DNA of 64,000 nucleotides from the NCBI GenBank assembly GCA_034509925.1, contig CM067534.1, positions 2,830,501 through 2,894,500 on the forward strand. The letters run 5' to 3'. The position numbers were made by a program, and so were the translations under genes. Position 1 is the first letter of the stretch, and each line of letters opens with the position of its first letter. Shown one piece after another: positions 24,301 through 36,400 of the stretch. The notes beneath the pieces are model-generated. The model did not search any database. It had not been told where the DNA came from and was given only the letters and a program-made list of their open reading frames with translations. This stretch comes from Hirudinaria manillensis (Eukaryota; Annelida; Clitellata; Hirudinida; Hirudinidae).

Positions 24301-26859
24301 AAAAGACGGTATACTGGATGTCGAGACGTGCAACTCCACATGCGAGGGAGACCAGAGAGCTTTTTGTGGCTCGGAGGGAAAAGTATCCGTGTATTCAAGT
24401 ACCATTTTGTAATTGATTTGGAAGGCAAGGTTTATAAACATATATAGCAATGAACGCAATTTCATCCGAGTTGGCCTAGTGGGTATAGAGTTCGGGTATG
24501 GCCCGTCCGGCCCGCCATAATAGAAGAGGGTTTTGACCAAATAACGTCGAAATATTTTGATTTAATTTTTTTTTTATTAAATTGCTTTAAGTTTCGGCAT
24601 TTCTACGGGTTTTGTTTTACTATCTGCCGCAGAATATCGGATTAACGCGCTCATACTAAGTAGTAGTGATCGAACGGGGCGACAATTTTAGCCGGGACCG
24701 GGGCCGGGACCGGGGTAGGGGGAGCGGTTGCCGGGGGCAGCCGGGACCGGGGTTCAGGCGGGCCGGGGTTAGCCGGGGGCGGGGTTGAAGCCGGGGTTGG
24801 GGAGGCTATCTATAATAACGTTAACTAACGGTGCTTTTATTCTCTAAACATGTTGTTAACGTCAAATAATATATAAGTATGTTTATTATGTCAAAGAGAT
24901 TCTGTAATAAAAAAAAATTTCACAACGGCAACTCTTCCACGCTCCGTTGCGAAAACTTAGAAAAACATTAAATCGTTGATGGAATCTCATGAAAATCAAA
25001 TCTTATTGAATACTAATTGATTACTGTTTTGTGAACCCATTAGTGATGAAAGTTAAACGGTAATTTTTTTTAAACTCATAGTTTTAAGGACATCATTCCA
25101 GGTTCCAGCCGATGATGTTTATTTAACTCCATCGAGTTAAGGAAACTTTATCAGGCACCTTTCGAGGGGAGGTACCTGAATCTTGTTGAGGAACCCAGTA
25201 ATGTTTTTTTTTAAATTAAAAGCTACGAGGAGATTGGATATCTAGGATGACTGACGGATTTTCCAGAAAGTTCCATGAAATATTATTGGTGAATGGGTAC
25301 CTGAGGACTTTAACTCTCCGAACGATATATTTTATGATTCGTCGGATGATGAATAAATTTTATTTAAGTTGACAAAGCTAAAAATTCGACTTTTGTTTAC
25401 CCCGGCTAAACCCCGGTTGAATTTAAGCCGGGGCGGGACCGGGACCGGGGCCGGGACCCCGGTGGTAAAAAAGGCCGGGGTTCAGCCGGGTCCGGGGTCC
25501 CCGGTCGTTCACTACTAAGTAGGCAGATCTTGTAATGGCTTACCACTCTTGACAGCTTGTCGCATTGAAACAAAAACCTTAATATGCTCGAAAATATTTC
25601 GATGTCAAGGCAAATTGTCGTTTCTTGGAGAATGCGATGTCTGTGAGCGAGGCTATGTCGGTATGTATTGCATGGATTTTGCAGGTGAGGTTATCAGTCT
25701 TTCTGAAATAATAATTGTTGAATGATGGGTATGCTTAAGGATCATTTGGTTGAGAATTAGATAGTATTAATCATTAAATTCTTACAGCATGAAAATTGTA
25801 GTCAATTTGATATTTTCTTTTCCAGATTTTACACCGACACTACCTCCTATAATACCAAGTATTTGTTATACTTTATTTAATTAATTAATTGATTTATTTA
25901 TTTATTTATTTCATCATAGAACGGTCTAGAGACCATTGACACTGTTCGGGTATGTGCGATAGAAATGTTGAGAAATAAATATATTAAGAGTAGGACAAGA
26001 ATTTTAGAAAATTAAAGTCATAAAACGTCTGTAGGTGGTGGAGTTCACAATCCTCTGAAGCAGTTAGTTACAAGTCGGAACGTTGGTGAAAAAATCAAAA
26101 ATAAAATTTAGTAGTAGCGATCTTGCATAGTCCAGTCATTAACTTAACCCCCTTGTAGCCAGTAATGGCAGTAAGAAGTGAATGATGCAGAGCAAAGACA
26201 CAAGTCAATTATTAAACTACAGATCTCCTCCAGAGAGTAAGGTACACGAGAGACTATTGCCGCTAATGAATTTTCTTTGGACACTTTAGAGCGTGTTACT
26301 TGTTTTTGGAGCAGTACCCGAGCAGGAATTTCACATATGTTGAGAAAGCTGTGGCAGAGAGAAGGGTATCTTTTAAACTGAAACACGTGGTAATTAGGCA
26401 AGATCTGGTAGACGTAAACATTCAATCGCTATGTTCTAGACGTGGCATGGATAAGGCTTTCGATGTGTAACTTAACTCAGCTCTGTGAGCTATTGATTCC
26501 TAACGTTTTACTCAGACTTTGCTATTGATAATGATTCTTGTTATTATTTTTACGATGATTTAAGATTATTATTATTATTATTATCATCATTATTCAGATA
26601 CTACCATGGCAGTAGATCTCCCTGGTATAGGTATGTATATTTCATCATTTGAACTATAGCCAATATACGATAAAGTATGAACTATACATGTGTTACCTGT
26701 TACCTGTTATAATTTATATGTTGTGTTAATGCAACTAAATCGGAAAACAAAAAACGTTTAGACTGGAGAAGATTGGCAATAATAGCCTTCTTAGCGATTG
26801 TTTTTCTGGTGGCCTTCATCGCTATAATAAGGTCATGGTTTTGTTATCTAAATTTCTAA
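18375..26859 (+). CDS. Gene B: tandem paralogue of gene A, with transposon-laden introns
   Basis: Predicted type I surface protein of 460 residues. Exons: 18375-18432, 18555-18752, 22726-22938, 23129-23268, 23628-23760, 23874-24085, 24263-24398, 25556-25684, 25826-25858, 26598-26630 and 26762-26859. Exon number and all phases match gene A; exons 1, 3 and 4 have identical lengths (58, 213, 140). Order: signal peptide (MQTGYSFTFFVLCLLEVITG), discoidin-like domain (INLAKN to EIEIHTFG), WSC1, WSC2, EGF-like segment (GECDVCERGYVG), stalk, and helix IIAFLAIVFLVAFIAII with a tail of about eight residues. WSC2 carries a Glu/Asp-rich insert of about 30 residues (264-294). Introns 5 and 6 have GC donors (23761 and 24086). 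Intron 2 holds an antisense R2-like element and intron 7 a hAT-like element, yet the coding frame is intact. Regulation and ligand are unknown. Confidence 0.82.
19000..22200 (-). mobile_element. R2-clade non-LTR retrotransposon with intact RT/endonuclease ORF
   Basis: One open frame of 1,059 codons (22179 down to 19000; the frame is open from 22200) encodes a single-ORF LINE protein. Residue numbers are from the first GTG. RT motifs: FIDVAKAFD 463-471, RGVRQGDPMSP 520-530, FADD 565-568 and KYLG 641-644. The thumb/linker includes FGGLGV 735-740. A C-terminal CCHC knuckle has C873, C877, H885 and C890, followed by the R2-like NG.RHLRH. A restriction-like endonuclease follows with R932, PD 934-935 and D948, then KYNTPDI and NWRG. 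This domain order places it in the R2 clade, not in APE-type LINEs. No C2H2 finger is visible at the N terminus, no ATG opens the frame, and a TGA precedes it at 22201-22203, so the 5' end is probably truncated or starts at a non-AUG codon. It lies antisense in intron 2 of gene B. Confidence 0.93.
23761..23762 (+). other. GC splice donor, gene B intron 5
   Basis: The exon ends CTG A and the intron starts GCAAGT, the canonical GC-AG donor. Gene A has GTTAGT at the homologous position. The phase-1 junction to the exon at 23874 only works with this donor. Confidence 0.8.
24086..24087 (+). other. Probable GC splice donor, gene B intron 6
   Basis: The exon ends CTA GAG and the intron starts GCAAAC. 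Gene A has CTA AAC followed by GTAATT at the homologous base. Downstream GT donors give the wrong phase for the Cys-rich exon at 24263. Confidence 0.65.
24656..25522. mobile_element. Non-autonomous hAT-like DNA transposon with 8-bp TSD
   Basis: An 851-bp element (24664-25514) flanked by a perfect 8-bp direct duplication CTAAGTAG (24656-24663 and 25515-25522). Its ends are imperfect inverted repeats of about 16 bp: TAGTGATCGAACGGGG on the left and TAGTGAACGACCGGGG as the complement of the right end. An 8-bp duplication and a TAGTG-type terminus fit the hAT superfamily. Just inside both ends are GC-rich repeats of GGGACCGGGGCC type, in sharp contrast to the AT-rich core. No transposase frame is seen. 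It sits in intron 7 of gene B; the matching intron of gene A is only 67 bp. Confidence 0.85.
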
Positions 26860-27432
26860 ACTGATTTTATTTAATTTTTTCTATTGAATTGTTTACAGTA
26901 CAGGTCATAAAAAATGACTCTGAGTGAAATTTGCAATCCTAAAACAAGCAAAAGGGAATCTTTAACCCGCCACCAGGTTCCTTGAAATCGATAAAATTGA
27001 ACATGACAATTGTTTGTAAATCAATCATTTACAGAAAAAATTTACCCTTGATGAAAATGAGCCAATGTTGGGGTGATGTTTTCCATATTACTACATATTT
27101 TCCGCATTACAACACTTCTACGTCTTCATTTTCCTAGAAGGCTTTTATTTCTCAGATACTCAGTAATTGTTTCTGAAAACTGAACCTTTAATTTCAATGT
27201 TATTTGTCTTTAGATCATCGCTTTCCATAAACAATTACTGAATATGATAAAATGATGAAAACGAATTTCTCAATTTCAAAACAAAACCTGTTGATTTTTT
27301 TGTTTGACAAAAAAATGAAAATAAATTTAAAATTATTTATAGAAGGAGCAATGTTTTCTTTGTTTGAGCGCGTCAACATTTAATAGCTTTATCGGGGGTT
27401 CTGTTTTCGTTCGGAGTTGTTGAATTAATGAA
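26860..27432. other. Intergenic, gene B to DDB1
   Basis: A 573-bp AT-rich spacer with no supported features. It should hold the gene B 3' UTR and the DDB1 promoter. No clear TATA box or polyadenylation signal could be singled out. Confidence 0.6.
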
Positions 27433-30400
27433 ATGGCATTAAATTATGTTGTTACTGCGCACAAACCAACCGCGGTTAACGCTTGCGTTACAGGTTTTTT
27501 TATATTTTGATTCAATGGCATCATCCAAGTCTTAACTAATTTTTATGGAAAGCCTCGTGAATAATAATATTTCTAACATCAAAATCAATCACATACTACA
27601 TAGCAAGATTTCAATTATAGTGAAATAACCGCTGAAATGATTTTAAACATTCAATCGCGAAATCAGTTCAAGTTTAGATGATCAACTTATTCGTTCAAGG
27701 TAATTTCACTTATGAGAATGATCTAAACTTGATCGTCGCCAAGAACACGAGATTGGAAATCTACGTAGTGACTCCGGAAGGATTAAAGTCTGTCAAAGAA
27801 ATTGGGATTTATGGACAGATTGCTCTCCTAAAGATCTTCAGACCACATGTATTTATGATTTTGGATTGTTGCATCTTTGCTCTTTTTATATTTATTTAAA
27901 TCTTTTGATGTTTCAACAATAATACTGCCATTTTATTCATCAGTTAATTGCGTAAAGCATAATCAATTTAACAAAGAAATCACATTTGTCTTAAGGGAGC
28001 CTCTAGTGATTACGTTTTTAAAAACTTGATTGATATTAATATCATTTTTCAAGAACAAATTCACTGACAGCAAGGAACTAAAGAGGATTAATTAACTAAC
28101 TATTAAATTTCAATTCATCAGAACGAGAAAAAGGACTTGCTGTTCTTACTGACTTCTCGTTACTATGCCATGATCCTGGAGTGTGAGTTTGACGGGCAGA
28201 ACTATGAAATCGTCACCAGAGCTCATGGAAATGTACAGGTTTGTCTGCTCAACAAACTGTTAAAATATGGCTTCCAGTTTCTTTTCTAAACAATCCTTTA
28301 TTGTAAAACGGTTGAAAACACAAGCATTAATGACAGCAGATTATTGCTTTTACTTTTTATTTCCTGGAAATTGGATGCAAAACAATCAATAAGTTGTGAT
28401 GGAATTCATAACACAAAACTAGACCTTCTGTGGTGACCATGGACTTCATTTTAAATTTATCTAAGGGAGCACAATAATCTTTTTTCATTTTCACCATATT
28501 CAATTAGGGTGTGGAGCCATTGACTTTATTTTGTTTTGTAATCACCAATGAATTTTCATTGGTTAACATTTAATTTCTGGGATGTCAAAACACACTATGT
28601 CTGACTGTTAATGCCTATTATATTCTCATCATCTAATCAATTATCAGATCACCACTCTCCTTCTTAAGACTAAATTCCACATTCACACAACACTCATTAT
28701 CAATACTAATACTACTTCTAATAATAATAATTATACATAATATTATATCATAGTGGCATAAGTTTGTAAGGGCTTCAAGACCCAATATCATAATACCAAT
28801 AACCATCCAATGCCAATCATTAGGTCGTCTAATCATTTTACAATTATTATTAATGGTTATTAATCTCATTTCACCATCAACCTACCCAACTACCAGGACA
28901 GGGTGGGGCGTCAGTCGGAGAGTGGGATCATAGGTGTGGTCGACCCCCAGTCCAAGATGATCGGCCTGAGACTCTACGACGGCATGCTCAAGATCATACC
29001 CCTCGAGCAGGATAATAAGGAGCTCAGAGCTTTCAACATAAGGTTGTTCACTATTAAGTTAAGCTAATTAGTAATAATAATAATATTAATTGTATATCAT
29101 TTCATTTGTCTGCAATTATTGATATTATTATGTGTTATATTATGTAAATATTATTATGATCACTCAGCTTCCAGTTTTTTAATATTATTATATTATGATT
29201 GACAAGCATAACATGATGTAGAATATAGTAATAATATGAACGTTATTGTTGATGTTTGTACGTTAATTTATTTATTTTCAATCATTTTATTGTCGATGGT
29301 TGCTTGTAATTATCATGCAACCTCAGATTTATTTGGAACTAAAGTTTTGTCAACTTGTTTTACTATTTTCAAGATTTTCTGCAATGTTTCCAGTGTCATT
29401 AATACATTCAATACTGTTGTTGTGGTTATTTCTTTAAGTTTTAATCGCATCAAAATGTAGTAGCTGCCGTCTTAAGAGCGATGCAAATGTTACGACGTGT
29501 TCTTGTTGCGATGCAACTTGTTAAAGATTTTTCGCTCAACAATCTTTAGTTTTGCCTCTTTTTGACAGGCTTGAAGAATTACAAATCATCGACGTTCAGT
29601 TTCTCAACGGATGCGTGGAGCCCACGATCATGGTTTTGTACGAGGTGAGTTTTTAAGTTTCGGGTCGCGAGTTCACGGGACGATCCGAGTCGTGGTTTGT
29701 GAAGTTCTTAGTTTTGGTTCTGGACGTGGCACTGTTAGTGCTGCTGTCGCCGGAAATCTAAACCGAGCGGCACTATTTGTGGCATTTATCAAATGACAGT
29801 CTTTAGAAATTAGCTTGAATCTATGTTTTAATGACACAACTTACTACTATTGTATAATTAATTATTAACTAACAGCAAGTCACAGTGATAATTTTGGGGT
29901 CAACCGCCTTACCTTTTAGTTACTATGTACAAATCAATCGATCCTTTTTTCCAATAATCTTAAAACAAATTAGGAGGCCCAGCGAGCGCAAAGACACATC
30001 AAGACATATGAAATCAACATGAAGGACAGGGACCTCCTTAAAGGACCCTGGAAGCAGGACCATGTTGAATCAGAGGCGGGGCTGCTCATTGCTGGTCAGT
30101 TGCAAAAGCAGTCATAGCGTTGTGTTGTATAATTGAAGATCTGTTGTATGATTGTTTTGTTGATGGGATTGTATTGTATAATAATAAGCCTATTGTTGCT
30201 TATTTTGAAACTATCTGATTTTTTATATTGTTGTCATTATTAATGTATATTATTAGTCTCACTTATTAATTTGTATGTGATATTATTTAATTATTATTGA
30301 AAACCTTATTATGGTGTTGACGATGATGATGACAACTCTTGCAGTGCCTGAACCCTTCTGCGGAGCTCTGATAATTGGCCAGGAATCGATCACATACCAC

Positions 30401-33400
30401 CAAGGAGAGAATTTCATCGTGGTGGCTCCACCACTAATTAAGGTGAGGATTCAACAGTAACAATAGGGTTAGGGTGGTGATGATGATGATCTGATGTCAA
30501 AGAACTATGTATACAATTATTATTAAGTGGTTTTTTTACTATCATTAACTGATTAACTTTCTAACTTAGCATTATTAACTGGTTAATTATTAACTAACAG
30601 CAAGGCATGATCACCTGCTATGGCCTGGTCGACCCTGATGGAAGGAGATACCTCCTAGGGGACATGGAGGGTCGCCTGTTCATGCTCCTCTTGGAGGTCG
30701 AGGGGTCACAGGTCAAAGACATCAAGGTCGAACTGCTCGGAGAGGTGAGAGCTCGTCTAGTAATAATCTAATTGGTTGTCGTTGATTGCTAGTGTTATTA
30801 TTGTTAAATATATTGATATATTTATTAATTTAACATATTATTATTATTATTTCATTATTTATAATAAATTATATTGTTTAACCATTATTATAATCATTGG
30901 TGAGCTTTTGCAATATCGTGTCATTGTTAATGGATAATTATCATTGGTAGACTAGAATTAGCTATATCCTAGCAATTTTGGTGAACGGATATTATTATAC
31001 AATGCAACGATTTGCATGTTATGGCACTGCAAAAGTTTAAAGTAACTGACTTCTTGAATTACCATTCAGACATCAATAGCTGAATGTCTGACATACCTCG
31101 ACAACGGAGTCGTCTTCATAGGGTCCAGGTTCGGCGATTCTCAACTCGTCAAGGTTTTTGTTTATTTTAGATTTTACTACTACTAATAATAATGATTATG
31201 TGATTAATTTAAGTTATTATTATTGTGATAAGTTTAAGGCTCTTGACATTACTTAGACTAGAACTTTGAACAACAGCCTTTAACAGTAACAAGAAAAGAA
31301 CACAAAATGCCCAAAATTGAATTATCAATGAATGATTAGTTACCTAATAACCTAAGGGAATCATGTAATAACATAAACAAGTCAAAACGAGTCACCTGAC
31401 AATAAACAAAAATCACCTATTAGCTTAAGCAAGTCACCTATTAGCTTAAGCAAGTCACCTATTAGCTTATACAAGTCATCTATTATCTTAAACAAGTCAC
31501 CTAATGACCATCGACTCCTAACAATAGCTCCAAGTCGAGCCAAACAAGGAGACGGGTTTGTACGTCGACGTCTTGGAATCCTTCACGAACCTCGGACCAA
31601 TCGTGGACATGTGTGTTGTTGACCTTGAGAAGCAGGATCAGGGACAGGTAGACCTGATGGCTTATTATTATTGATATTATTGTAATAATTAATTATTGGT
31701 AGTTATAGTATTGTTGTTATCATTTATTATAATTATTTAGTTGTTGTTGGTGTTGTTATAATAATTAATTATTGTTGTTATTATTTATTATAACAATTAA
31801 CTAATAATAATAATAATAATATTTTTTATTGTTATTTCAAATTATTTCTTTTTATTGTTGCTATCGTGAAGTGTTTCTTCATTTAGCCATTTTATAACTA
31901 ATTCTGTCCGATTATTACGATATTATCACCGTCGCCATTTTAACTAAAATCTACTTTTAATCTCATTCCTTTTGTCAGCTGGTCACGTGCTCTGGGGCCA
32001 GGAAGGAGGGAACGCTGCGGATCATCAGGAACGGCATTGGAATCCACGAAATGGCCTGCATCGACATGAATGACATCAGAGGTGATTAAAAGGAGACCGA
32101 AAGGATTTATATACATATTTATTTATTTATTTACTTGTCTATTTATTACCATCTGATTTATTTTAGTTTGAGTTTTGATTTATTTTTTAATTCAGTTAAA
32201 TTATTTTTTTTATAAATGGTTTAATTGTTTACTGTTGCAAGTTTAAACTCTACTGTTTTGTTATGTATTTTGTTATAGAGAAGCATTGGTAAATGTTATT
32301 TTGTTTTATATATTAAATAGCTTTTATAACATTTTATATAATTAAGTTTTACTAATTGTTCTTTGGAAAAGGGATATTCACATTGAAGACGAGGGGTTCC
32401 AACCTGGACAACGTTCTGATCCTGTCCTTTCCGTGCCACACGAGGTAATAAAGAGAATTCCTTTCAATTTTTTTCCACAACGGGCACCGGAAATCAATGA
32501 CACTGATAATAATAATAATAATATTAATAATAACACTCAATTATTAGTTAATGGTAACAGCATAATAATGTTCTCAACACTGCACAGTAGGATATCATAA
32601 CTTTACAGTTATTATTAATTATTATTGTTATTATTTGTTAAGACTTTTATTACATTTATTATTATATAATTTATATTAATGTAGTTATCATATTCATATG
32701 GTATTGTAATTCTAATTCCATTCAAACCCTGATGATGGACCTGCTAATCATTCAATTGATAATAATAATATTTATCCTTTCACATCACTTTCCATTCCTC
32801 TGACAAATTCTTTTCCATCCAGTGTCCTGCTGCTCTCTGGTGAGGAGATGGAAGAAGCAGACATGGCCTGCGTGGACATCGACCAGCACACCCACTGGTG
32901 TGGAAACGTGGCCCACGGACAAATACTCCAGGTATGGCTTCGTCGATTGTGATGAATCATCGATGATGATGATGGTGGTGGTGCTAGTGGTGATGATGAT
33001 GGTTGTTACCAATTCAGTAACAATAATTTGTACAATAAGTAAGGCATAAATGTTTATTATTTGCTGGTGAAAGTATTACTGTTCTTATCATTCCCTTGAT
33101 ATTTTAAGTGTTATTATTGTCATTTATGTAAATTTTAATTGCATTTCACAACCTTTATTATTATAGCATGATTATTACAATTATCACATATGCATTCAGA
33201 GTTAATACTAAAGTCAGTACTTCTGTCACGATTCTAACTTATAGTAAGATCTCAGTTCACTTTCAGCACACTCCTGGCAGCCTGAGACTGGGCAGTGCCA
33301 ACACAGAGGAACTCCTCTTTGAATGGGTTCCACCCAACGGTGACCCCATCAGCGTTCTGAGTTGCAACGGGAATCAAGTCGTCTGCTCTACGGGGAAGGA

Positions 33401-36400
33401 GTTGTTCTACTTGCACGTCGAGCAAGGAAGGATTGCCTTAGTCAGGTAGCGATTGGACGGAGATGGATCGTTGTCGTTTGGATGTGATAAGTGATGATTA
33501 TATGGGGATTATATGATGATCGTTATTTTCTATATTATCAGTTGCTGTAATGATATGATGATGATGATCATTTTTTGGATTATCGATTGTTAAGCAATTA
33601 TCTAGTAGCATATCTGCTTGTGATATTTTGGAAACTCATTGTTAATTTATTTGCTATTTACCACCATGAATGTTTGACCAAAAAATTGCCTTGAACCTAG
33701 TATTACACTACCTCTACTATTAAACTAGCTCTAACCATGACTCTATCTTCTGTTGATAAACGTTATGTATAACGTTGTGTAAGCAATGGTCATCATTGGA
33801 CATTGGTCCTTCATTTTGTTTAGGCAAATAAATTAATAAAAATAATGATTATTACTTTCACTGAAATCAAAAAGCTCCTGCATTCTGGAGAACGAGGTGG
33901 CCTGCATTGACGTCTCCCCCCTCCAGAACCGAGAATCTGCCGACTTTTGCGCCGTCGGGATGTGGAACGACGTGTCCGTCAAACTGCTTTCGCTGCCGGA
34001 CTTGAAGTGCATCTACACGGAGCAGTTGGCAGGGGGTCGGTCATTACAGCTATTGTTCGATGGCCGAACCAGAGATATTATTATATTTTATATAAATATA
34101 ATATTATTATATTATATGTTATATATATATATATGGAGAGGATAATGACTACAATTCATTGATTTTGGATTTTAGTAAAATGCAATGTGTACATATGAAA
34201 TACATAACAAAGATCAACTCCTATTCCAGAACTGCTGCCTCGCTCCATCCTGTGCATTACCTTTGAAAACGTTGATTACTTGCTCTGTGGTCTCGGAGAT
34301 GGGACCCTTTACTATTGGACTTTTGGAACCGCAGAGCGTGAGTTCGGTTCCTTGCATTTCGAACGAAGGAGTGATGAGCCTCTTGTGAATGATTGAATGG
34401 CTGTGAATGTATAGTCTATAGTAATAGTTTCTAGTGTGTATACTAATATGTAGTCTATAGTGTGTATAGTAATATATAGTATGGTATAGTATATAGTAAT
34501 ATACTATGATTGCTCTTAATGGATTCTACACCATACACACATGATTCAATAATCTTTATCACTGCAATCTCTCTGTTGTAGCCTTGTTTACAAAAATACT
34601 CGCATTTATTATGTTAATGAGTTGCACAATTACAACTAACGAATTATGCAGCCTAATGCATGATGCTTACTTAATGCAGCCTTACTCCAGAGGAAGAAGA
34701 AGGTGACGCTCGGAACCCAGGCCACGTTCTTGCACACATTCAAGACAAAACTGTCGACCAACATATTCGCTTGTTCTGACCGACCCACCGTCATCTATTC
34801 GTCCAATAGGAAACTTGTATTTTCTAACGTCAACCTGAGAGAGGTCAATTGCATGTGCTCTCTCAACTCGGAGGGATATTCCGATTGGTCGGTACAAATA
34901 GCCTGTTGGCACGTCGTCTGTAGGTCGTGATTCTCTAATCGTTAAAGTCTTTATTTCTGTCCAATAGTTTGGCATTGTCTAGCAAGAGCACTCTGATAAT
35001 AGGACTCATTGATGACATCCAGAAACTCCATATCAGGACAATAAAGCTTTACGAAACTCCTAGGTCAGTATTTTGCATTTCTTTTTAGTTTCGATCCATC
35101 TGTCGTTCTTTATACGATCTGTTTGACCGGCAATGGGTTGTCCATTTTAACGATTCACTGCATGTTTATTATGTTTTAGAGGGCATTTTTACTTTAAAAA
35201 TGTTCACTAGAATTTTGTTTGATAATAAGGTTGTGAATAATACTTATTATTAATTGTTAACTGCAATAAACTCTTTGATTATGTTAGTTAAATGTCCGTC
35301 GTGATAACAATGATAGACGTTAATGCCGCCAACTTGCAGACGCATCGTTCACCAGGAAGTTTCCCAGACTTTCGGATTGGCCACGTTCAGAGTTGACGTT
35401 TTGGATGAGAGCGGAGGCTACGTGCCACGCAACGAGCTCTGCATCAGCTACAATTCTCCTCAGACACAGGTTCGTCTTAACTTATTAAACATAGTTGATG
35501 CCAATGAGAATAATGTTTTAATTGGGTTTAATGTTTAATCTTTAATCTTAACTCTTTATTAACTGACTAACTTATTTATTAATCGGTTCATTTACAAATC
35601 TGGCCACAGCTCCTGCCTAGCTCTGGATCTTCTACCAAGTTCAACTCTGGGCATTTGGACAGAAACCAACCAGAAGAGATTGAGGTCTACAGTTTCCTAA
35701 TCTTTGATCAGCACTCCTTTGAATGTAAGTTGATGGAGGAAGTTGCTTGGAGAACCATTGGAAATACTATACTATTACTAAGATTATTGTATTTCTGATC
35801 ACTATTAATATGATATATCTTAATAATAATAATAATAATAACTGCTCAATAGTTTAAATGGTCAATTTCATAAGATCTTACATAGTGATTCATCATACAG
35901 TAATAAATAGTTACATTGTGTCTTACTAAACTAATTAACCTTAAAACTGATCAAAATGGAGTGACCTAAAATAGAGACTTTTCATCAACCAATCATACTA
36001 GTGCTGCAGTCGTACCAATTCCCACCTAACGAGTACATAACCTCCATCGCATCCGTGAAATTTACGGACGACCCGAACACCTACTTCGTCCTCGGGTCGT
36101 GCCCCGTCATACAGGACGAGTCGGAGCCCAAGCAGGGGAAGATCACGGTCTTCCACTACTCAGAGGGTCAGTGGATCTTTACTTGCTATGCCCCATTGAT
36201 GTGTCTTGCATTGTTAAGTGTTCATAATACAAACATTTCTGTCAACAAAGGCTATTTGGTGAATTCTTAAATTTATTGAATTAGTGCTTTTATTCATTGA
36301 CTTGATTTTGTGTTAACCCTGTTTATTGTTTATTCACTTGTTGTATTAAAAATGGTCACTTGTTTGCTTAATATGACATGATCTGTTTCTTCTCTCTACT

